From: Pseudopyrenochaeta lycopersici
Taxonomy: Eukaryota > Ascomycota > Dothideomycetes > Pleosporales > Pseudopyrenochaetaceae
Reading direction: 5' to 3'
Length of the DNA stretch: 54,771 nt
Assembly: GCA_003313425.1 (NCBI GenBank)
Contig: NHZP01000114.1
Location: forward strand, 1-54,771
The notes beneath the pieces were generated by a model. The model did no database searches. It had not been told where the DNA came from and worked only from the letters and a program-made list of their open reading frames with translations. Each line of letters begins with the position of its first letter. Position 1 is the stretch's first letter. Of the stretch, positions 47,901-54,771 are shown piece by piece. A program made the translations under genes and the position numbers.

Positions 47901-48989
47901 GCTAAGTTTTTATATATAAAAATCTTATGTTACTAGAGTATAATAAGGACACTTACTGTAGACGGCGGGCCTAATTTTAGAAAGGTAGTTAAAGCCCTTA
48001 CTAAGATTTATTATATTAGGAGGATCTAGGTATTAGCATACAACCCTTAGGCTATAGGAAAAATTAAGGGTAGTTATAAGCTAATATATAACGCACTTAT
48101 AAAGCTTCCTAGACCTTAGGTTAATAATCTTCTAATAGTATTATAGGCAGACAGAATTTCTACTTAGAGTTAGACTAGATATTCTCCTTATTAGTTAGTT
48201 ACTAGTCAGAATCTAGTACTTCTAATTAAGCTTACTCTTCTAACATAGCAGACATTACTATTTAGACAAGTAACATTAAGAGGCTAGTTATTAGTAGTAC
48301 AAGCTATACAGCTAGATTTAAGAGATTAATTTCTTAAGGACGTAGTGTTAAGAACTAAGCGCCTATAACTTAAAAAGAAGGAATATTAGGATAATTATAG
48401 AGAGTTTTATTAAGAAGAAATTAAAGATAATAACTTCGTACTAATATAGAACTTAGCTAGAGATATTAACATATTAAGAGATAAGAAGCTTACAAGCAGA
48501 TAGCTAGGACTATACAAAGTCTTTTATACTAACTAGGATAAAGGTAACTATTAACTTATAGACCTTAACAGCACGTAATTTAGAAATACTACCCTAGGAT
48601 AGAGACTTAAACTGTAGGTACCTTAAGATAAAAGTAAGGTTACTTAGGAGTATTAAGGTCGCGCAAAGTTATAAGATCTATCGTTGTAGGATGTTAAGGC
48701 TAACTTTTTACTACTACCTATTTAATTTAATAACTCTTAAGATAATAAGTTTACAGTTATTAAGAATCCTAACTAAGACGTAATTTAGTTATAAGAGATA
48801 GAGATTAACCCTCCTATAAACTTAGATTTATCTAAAGATATAACACAGCTAACTGCGCGCAGCTATCCTGTTATTATACTAAGATCTTTAACAGAGACTA
48901 AGAGACAATAATATATTTAAATACCTAATTTAGAAATTAATTCTAACTTAGAAGATAAGCTTACTTAAGCCTAGGGGACGGGCTTTTAT

Positions 48990-49005
48990 CTTAAAGTAGG
49001 GGAGG
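48990..49005 (+). other. Polypurine-tract-like sequence at the end of D pol
   Basis: CTTAAAGTAGGGGAGG is identical, over 16 bases, to the tract at 53528-53543 in front of the 3' LTR. Here it also encodes LKVGE at the pol C-terminus. Confidence 0.7.
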
Positions 49006-49191
49006 GGCTGTATTTCCTTTATTAAATTTTCGTATATTTTTACATATTTAGTATTATACACACGCAGCGTAACCTCCTAGGCACATAAAAATAAGTTAAA
49101 ATTAAATAAAATATTATTTAGAGTTGCTAGGAGGTTAATCTCCTTATTGCGCTATTAAAATTAGTAGAGAAACTAGGGTGTTAAAGAATCT

Positions 49192-49247
49192 AGCTAATTA
49201 GTAATCGCTAGGTAAGCTTAGCGAGACCTGTTAAAACCTAATTAGCT
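49192..49247 (+). other. 56-nt stem motif, copy 2 (pol/ORF3 junction of D)
   Basis: Same length and plan as copy 1: AGCTAAT/ATTAGCT outer arms, TAG/TTA middle, TAGG/CCTG inner, palindrome TAAGCTTA (49213-49220) at the tip. Arm differences from copy 1 keep pairing (C-G to T-A, or G-C to G-T). Confidence 0.7.
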
Positions 49248-49313
49248 AGACAACTTAATATCTGCGCTAATAGTAGTAACGTAACCATAAGATTACAGAG
49301 CGACAATTTAAAG

Positions 49314-52300
49314 ATGCAGAATTAATTAAAGGAGGTAGAAGATAACATAATTAATATTTTTAAGTGTAAAGGTAAGTTTATAGCAGCGTTTAGTAGTAAA
49401 ATAAGACCTACTTAAGAAACGTTCCTAAGTAGCCTACTCTTAAGAGGACCTGCTATACTAGCTAATTAGGTAACAGGAAGAAGTTAAAATAATAGTAACT
49501 TTACCTTTTATTATATTAATAAGCCTTAGCAGGGCTTTTAAGTAAAGTTAGAGAGGGAAAGATACCCTTTACTACTTAAACCCCCTCTAAATCTTAAGCC
49601 TGCAGTTAATCCTACAGGGCCTAAGTTTCTCTTTCTTACTTCCTGTTACTATCTATTAAACCTTTCTAAGGTAGATACATAAGTGCCTGTTAGGTATAAA
49701 CTTTAAGCGATGTTATAGTCGCCTTAGACACCTAAATAGCCTAGGAAGCGTCTACCCCTACTATTAAACCTAAATCTTTAACTAACTACGACTATAATTA
49801 AGCCTGCGCAAATAGAGATTATGCGATTTACTAGTAAAGAAGCTATTAAAGACTACAGAACTAAGGTTAAGCGTTATAGTAACGTTAAAGTCCCTTAGTA
49901 CGTAGGGATTATAGTAGACGCTTAGGTTTAAAGCTTACTAAAAGTCTCACCTGTTAAATAGAAGGGTATAGTAGATAATTAGATAGTAGCCTTAGTAACT
50001 TACTTTAATAAGACTTTAACCCTTATTATTATAACTAGAGAATTTCTAAAAGAAAGACTAAGCCTAATATTATAGTATAGAGGTATCGCTACTTTTAAGC
50101 AGTAATATCCTATACTTAAGGACATTAATACTTATAAGAAAAAGAGGAAAAAGGAGATAGAGAGCGCGTTTACCTATCTAGATAAACACTATTAGCACGT
50201 ACTAAGACAGGTCCTTATTCTATATTCTATTTAGGTAGTGTACTTATACTTTAGCGTAACAGCAGTCTAATAGTTATTACGCAGGACCTTACTAGATAAC
50301 TTTACTCCCTTCTTTAATACAGCTCTTTACTATTAATAATAATCTATAAGGAGGAGATAGGATAGATTTATTAATATTACTAACTAGGAAGAAGTATATT
50401 AGTAGATAGCTAATATACCTGCTTAGATAAAGAAGTATTATAAAGATAGTAACGCTAAGTTATAGAGTATTATTAATAAGTATAAGATACCTACCTCTAG
50501 GATTATAGCTAATAATATAGACACGCGCTCTAGGGAGAGGTATCTTAACTAGATATTCTAGATAGAGGTAATTAAATAGTATAGAAAGTAATTATATACA
50601 AGGACGAAGCTCCCTCTAAATATAACTATTCCGCCTAAGTAGCTGTAGGAGAATTATTTTAGGTATTATAAGCAGACTAAGTTACTTCTTCCTACTGCTA
50701 GTAATAGTAAGAACAATTCTGCGACTAAGGCTAGGGTCTAGATAACAGCCTTAGTAATAACTGCCTCTAAACGTGCTAGAAGCTAAAGCCCTACTACTTT
50801 ATTAAATATTAGAGGGCGTACGTAAGTTATTAAGCCTTCTAGTCTTAGTTACTAACGTATAAGTAAAGAATTTAGAGGTAATATCTAGAATAAGCTAGAG
50901 AAGCTAGGTAAGCTTTAAACAGATAGACTATCTGTTACAGCTAAAAGTATTTAAGAAATCTAGCTAGAAGAATAACGTTTAAGAGAGAATAAGCGTACTT
51001 AATAACAAGTTAAGGTAGTAGAGGCCCTTTAAGAGAAATTCTGTCTTAGGCAGCGTTAGAGATTTCCCTTTACGCAGCCTCTTACTCTAGATAAGATTCG
51101 CGTAAGAGACTTAGAGTTAGTAAGGTAGTTACGTAAAGAGTTAGAAATACTACTAGTAATACTTAATAATAGTATTAATATTTAAGACTTAATTAAAGAA
51201 GACATCTCGCTTAAAACTAGCATTACAGTAAAATTGCGTAAGGGATGCGCCTATATAAATAAACAGTCTACTCTAGTTAAGATAACCGCGTTACTTACGT
51301 CTAAGAAGTTAAATAATAGTAAGCACGTTTAGCTAATTAATACTTAGCATTAAGAGCGTGTAAATTTTAGCACTCTTAAGAATAGGCAGGGTAGTTAGGT
51401 ATTTAACTATTGCAGGGTGTGCTAGCAATATTACTATTACGTAGCTAGTAAGATAGGCCTACTTACTTAAAGCCTTAGTATTTTAAACATAGTTTAGCTG
51501 CTTAAGATACTATACTATTATTAGGATTAATAAGGTTAGCTTTAATTAGACCTAGTAACTTAAGTTCTGTTCTTAGCCCTGTTTTAAGGAGACTATACGT
51601 ATTAAGACCTAAAGAGCTATTATTATTACCTAGTAAAAGTTTAAGTCTAAATTAACTAGGACGAAGTTACTAAGGCTCTTAGTTAGAGAGTATATATTAA
51701 AGTATTTAAGGAGTATAGTAGTATTACCTATAATGCCTTTAGCTAGATTTTTAAGGATCCTAAGCTAGTCTTAATCCTTAATTAGAGTTTTAACATGTAC
51801 CTCTACTACACGCAGCTAATTAATAGCAAGAGTAACCTTAGCTAGTGTTAGGTAATATATTATTTATTAATACAGTAGCTTATGCGAGGTAACGTTAAGT
51901 ATTAACTGCTATACATAGTCTTACGAAAAAAGCCTAACCTAATTTCTTACCTTTACTAAACGAAATATACTAAGCCTAGGGATAGGACTTACTTCTATTA
52001 TATTAACTTAAACATCTCTAAGGCTGTATACTTAGGTAGGGGTGTAGATATTATCTAAGGAAGCGTCTCTTTTAATAATAAAGATAAAGATAACTGCACA
52101 TAGATACTACGTAGCTTTTATGATATTATCTATAAGTACTAGAACTAGCGAGAAAACTTAAGACTTAAGAACTCTACTAGTTATATTAAGGGATAGGACG
52201 ATAAGAGGGACTAGCTAGAGAGTTACAGTGCGAAATTCCTTAACGTCGAATGGTTTAGTCAGCCTTGTAAGGCTAGTTATGTCCGTATCTCTAATCCTAG

Positions 52301-53171
52301 GCTGCCTTATGCATCTACTAGGCCTGCAACTAAGTAACGACGAACTATCTTGCCTTAGTTTATTAAGGTAGAAGAGGATATAACTATAATAGAGATTCCT
52401 AAGATAGGCTCCTATTAAGAGCTTACTACTGCCTTTTAAAGCTTAACTACTGCGCTAAGGTTACCTTCTAGACACTTAAATTACTATAGCAGCGTTAAGT
52501 AGGCCTTTCCTAGAGATATTACACTAGTATACTTATTAAATATTACTAAGGCTATAAACTGTTAGCTAAGATAGGACTCTCTACTAGTCTTAGAGGAACT
52601 CACTAACTTATTTATAGATTAGCCTAATCCTAGTTTAATCTATCAATTTATTAAGGATACTAGGAAGGCTATAGTAAAGATAATTAAAGAGTATTAGGTT
52701 ATCTACTAGCATTATAAGAAGCTTACTTTTAAGGAAGATAAAGACCTTAGCGTACTTAACAGGTTGTTCTTCTTAAATAAAGGTATAAATCTAGCTTAGG
52801 AAGCTAAGTAGTAGAAGCACAATAGGCAGGTTAAATAACGCACTGCCCTAGACAAGGTTCTTAAGGAGCTTTCTAACAATCCTAATAGCAAGGCTGCTAG
52901 GATGCTGGACAGGAAGGAGAAACTAAGGCGTCTGTTAATCTAAAGCGCAACTAAGTCTCTATAGACTTTAACTTATGCTAGTTCACGAAGGTCGTTATCG
53001 CAGCAGCAGGCGCTAAGTTAATATTCGCCTAGTTAGTTACCTATAGGACCTCCTCTCGCGTCTTCTTGCTCTAGGCGAGCGCAACCTAACACGGGCGCAT
53101 TAAATCTGCATGCACTGTTGCAGACTCCTCGTTGTAGCAAGAGGATTAAGGAGATTAAGAATAAGAAGTGA
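49314..53171 (+). pseudogene. ORF3 of element D: large protein with oxygenase-like C-terminal part
   Basis: From the ATG at 49314 one frame runs about 1285 codons to TGA at 53169-53171. Internal stops seen are TAA/TAG only, so TGA is probably the native end. Residues 1-500: no recognised domain. About 520-590: Gln/Glu/Lys/Leu-rich, coiled-coil-like (KLEKLGKL, VKVVEAL). About 700: C-R-V-C. From about 827: YFYYINLNISKAVYLGRG (896-898 Y-I-N, which RIP could have made from H-x-D), IIxGSVSFNNKDKDNCT, SNPRLPYASTRPATK and RRTILP. This wording resembles a family of fungal proteins that I associate with Fe(II)/2-oxoglutarate (phytanoyl-CoA-type) dioxygenases. The likeness is by eye only. Its place between pol and the 3' LTR suggests it belongs to D. 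Confidence 0.6.
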
Positions 53172-53527
53172 GACTTGACAGACTCTAATTAGCTAAGTAC
53201 TTCTAAGTCGTTTAAGAGATACTAGGATAATAGCATACTTACTTACGTCTTTAATAGTAAGGTTAAGGCGCGTTTTCTTTTGTTTTTCCTACTATCTTTA
53301 AGAGATTTAATAATAAAGTGCGAGAGTTTATAAAGGAACCTGCATAATTACGAGGACTACTCCTCTTATAGAAATGCAGCTTATGCTGCCTTCCCTTTAT
53401 TTGTAGGGTAACAATTTCTTTCTTTTTTCTTTTATGTCTTATCTTAGTTCTCTTCTCCTCCTGCTAGCAGTTCTACTTATAAGGAGAAGGAATAATAAGC
53501 AGGATTTATAAGCTTAATAGGACTGAG

Positions 53528-53543
53528 CTTAAAGTAGGGGAGG
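53528..53543 (+). other. Polypurine tract of element D
   Basis: CTTAAAGTAGGGGAGG, two bases before the TGTGCCG start of the 3' LTR. Confidence 0.75.
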
Positions 53544-53545
53544 TT

Positions 53546-53909
53546 TGTGCCGTTGCACAGGGTACCTAGGCAATTAGGTGATGATGGGTTTCCTTTGTCA
53601 GCGAAATTTGGTGATAAGACTTGGAGATGCGAGAGATCTCAACATCATGCACCATGCACCACACACCACGATAATTCACTTCAAAACTGAGATTTTGCGA
53701 AGTAGCTAGTGCATTAGCTACGTCAATTCAATGAGATTTCAGACCATTTTGTTTATTACTTTTAATCAGGCTCTATGCTTCCCTTCGTTTCTGGCAGACT
53801 GCACAGGCAGGGCTGCTCCTGTTATTCACGCACGTTTGATTCCAACGTTACCTCTCATTCACAACACCAGAACTGCGGGATTGTGCCGAACTACCTTGTT
53901 AACTCCACA
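53546..53909 (+). repeat. 3' LTR of element D
   Basis: 364 bp, matches 33769-34133 apart from a few substitutions and one short replaced stretch near 53625-53645. The 71-codon frame inside it (53731-53946) is not a gene. Confidence 0.9.
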
Positions 53910-53940
53910 ATACTTTCTTTCTACTAAATCTATAATAAAG

Positions 53941-54063
53941 TGTTAGCCAACACGGTTAGCTCCTCACGTGCTCTGTTATATAAGCATCCACAGGGTATAT
54001 AGTTCCCTTGTGTCTCATTTGATAGGAATCAACCTAGTTCCTCCTGCCTGCTGCCCGCCAACA
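53941..54063 (+). repeat. Solo Copia LTR L
   Basis: 123 bp, TGTTAGCC to GCCAACA, near-identical to the 5' LTR of element I, with a perfect taaag duplication (53936-53940 and 54064-54068). Confidence 0.95.
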
Positions 54064-54068
54064 TAAAG

Positions 54069-54771
54069 AATATCTTCTTATAGTATAAGTAATATAGATT
54101 AACCTTAGAGACTAGCTTATTAAAGAGGCTATTATAAAAACTAAGTAAATACGTATAGTAAAGAAAGAATACTAAGATAATTATAAAGAAATTAAATAAT
54201 AAGAGATAAAGAGTAGAGACTTAGTCTTACTATAAGATTTAATATATAAAATTAATATATCTAGGTTAAGAAAACTAACTATAAGATAGTTAGGTCTATA
54301 TTAAATTTTAGAAGTATTTAAGGATTAAAGTACTTATAGACTTCAAGACCTTAATAAATTAAGGTTTACCTATACTATACTAGGTTATTATTTAAAGCTA
54401 TTTATCTAGAGAGACCTATTAAATATAGCTACTAAAAACTAAGAAAGAATAAAATTATAGGAACTATTATTATAAGAAGAGGTATACCTCTTTTAAAAGC
54501 TACTAGCTTAGTTTAACTAGTCTTAAGATAAACTAAGTAATAATAAGCCTAAAGTAGAGAGAGGTTACCTATAAAACTTTAAATCTAAAAAATTAGTTAA
54601 TTAAGACTTAGTTATAATATTAGATATAGTAACTTACTTAAACTATATATTAGTCTAAGTTATACTAAGAAAGTAAATAATAATAGAGAAAGAGGCGTAT
54701 TCTAAAAAAATTTTAGATTCTAAATCTAATATAATATTTAAAGATAAACTATTATAAGCTAAGAGATAGCT
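54069..54771 (+). pseudogene. Gypsy integrase C-terminal remnant, runs to window end
   Basis: Near 54260-54410 the frame reads SRLRKLTIR.LGLY.ILEVF, STYRLQDLNKLRF, the usual integrase end of Gypsy elements (RPSRKLxxxRxGPYxI, AYRLxLP). Stops are TAA/TAG and CpA is nearly absent. It continues the sequence left of L (53910-53940). It may be the 3' part of element E, interrupted by D. Confidence 0.6.

Larger units (their letters stand above)
44003..48990 (+). pseudogene. ORF2 (protease-RT-RNaseH-integrase) of element D
   Basis: The frame is readable from about 44003 (PASA.VIRDA). Protease: KYLINTSAQINLL at 44311, where D-T-G has become N-T-S, as two G to A changes would give. Solo LTR K interrupts after VVTI and the frame resumes with NRSTNPVIGTA, SVLVKVGEVTV. 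RT is at about 45690-46700 (IRPFNYLFKCRYIVFL, LIDLFLGYN, FINN for F-x-D-D). RNase H is at about 46860-47250 (VVDASKEGAGASLKQI, HIPRKKNVITNALLR). Integrase is at about 47450-48700 (DGGPNFRKVVKAL). It ends in FYLKVGEGLYFLY. Domain order and wording match the fungal Gypsy group with long linkers. Not functional. Confidence 0.8.
33769..53909 (+). mobile_element. Large Gypsy-type LTR element D with a third ORF; hosts B and K
   Basis: The two LTRs (365 and 364 bp) are near-identical, and the internal order is coherent in one orientation. The order is PBS candidate, GC-rich minisatellite leader, gag, spacer with a 56-nt stem motif, protease-RT-RNaseH-integrase, a second copy of the stem motif, ORF3, polypurine tract, 3' LTR. 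Removing B with one ctact and K with one ctat leaves about 12.7 kb, and at K the pol frame rejoins exactly. The flanks do not match as a target duplication (gatag left, atact right), so the ends may come from recombination between copies. Confidence 0.8.

Overview
The window is a transposon-packed chromosomal segment of a filamentous ascomycete (Pezizomycotina). Evidence: genes of fungal type (a HET-domain gene, a fungal class I terpene synthase, a microsomal-type epoxide hydrolase, a fungal 7-TM membrane protein), introns of about 50 nt with GTRAGK donors, and very strong repeat-induced point mutation (RIP). In the repeats CpA has become TpA on both strands, so old reading frames are still readable but studded with TAA/TAG where CAA/CAG/TGG stood. 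TGA stops are rare. The species cannot be named from sequence alone.

Layout. 1-5111: 3' part of a RIPped chromodomain Ty3/Gypsy element (copy A), carrying an antisense Cys-rich ORF next to its 3' LTR. 5121-10473: a nearly complete RIPped Ty1/Copia element, its 3' LTR cut off. 10474-18735: a three-level nest, in which a Fot1/pogo DNA transposon (H) holds a solo LTR (G1, TSD ctaaa), which in turn holds a full Gypsy chromovirus on the minus strand (F, TSD tcctg). 18736-30382: an island of normal base composition with a HET-domain pseudogene, a second solo LTR (G2, TSD tgcgc), an apparently intact 7-TM gene, a broken mariner-type transposase, a broken epoxide hydrolase and a broken terpene synthase. 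The last two lie side by side and look like the relic of a terpenoid cluster. 30383-31860: part of a second Fot1/pogo element (J). About 31870-33768: gag-protease of a Gypsy element (E). 33769-53909: a large Gypsy-type element (D) bounded by 365-bp LTRs and interrupted by a complete Gypsy chromovirus (B, TSD ctact) and a solo LTR (K, TSD ctat). 53941-54063: a solo Copia LTR (TSD taaag) inside integrase remains of another Gypsy element, which run to the window end.

The most unusual object is element D. With the insertions removed it is about 12.7 kb and has three consecutive reading frames: gag, protease-RT-RNaseH-integrase, and a third ORF of about 1285 codons. The C-terminal part of ORF3 resembles fungal Fe(II)/2-oxoglutarate dioxygenase-like proteins. 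The gag/pol and pol/ORF3 junctions carry copies of the same 56-nt sequence that can fold into a stem. Its 8-nt apical palindrome differs between copies by two transversions that keep it a palindrome. A polypurine-tract-like sequence also occurs twice, at the end of pol and before the 3' LTR.

The host genes in the island seem to have been damaged by the same process as the repeats. The HET, epoxide hydrolase and terpene synthase genes each have a TAA/TAG that one CpA to TpA change explains, the first two also have a frameshift, and the epoxide hydrolase has lost two catalytic residues. All identifications come from reading translations by eye; no database search was possible.
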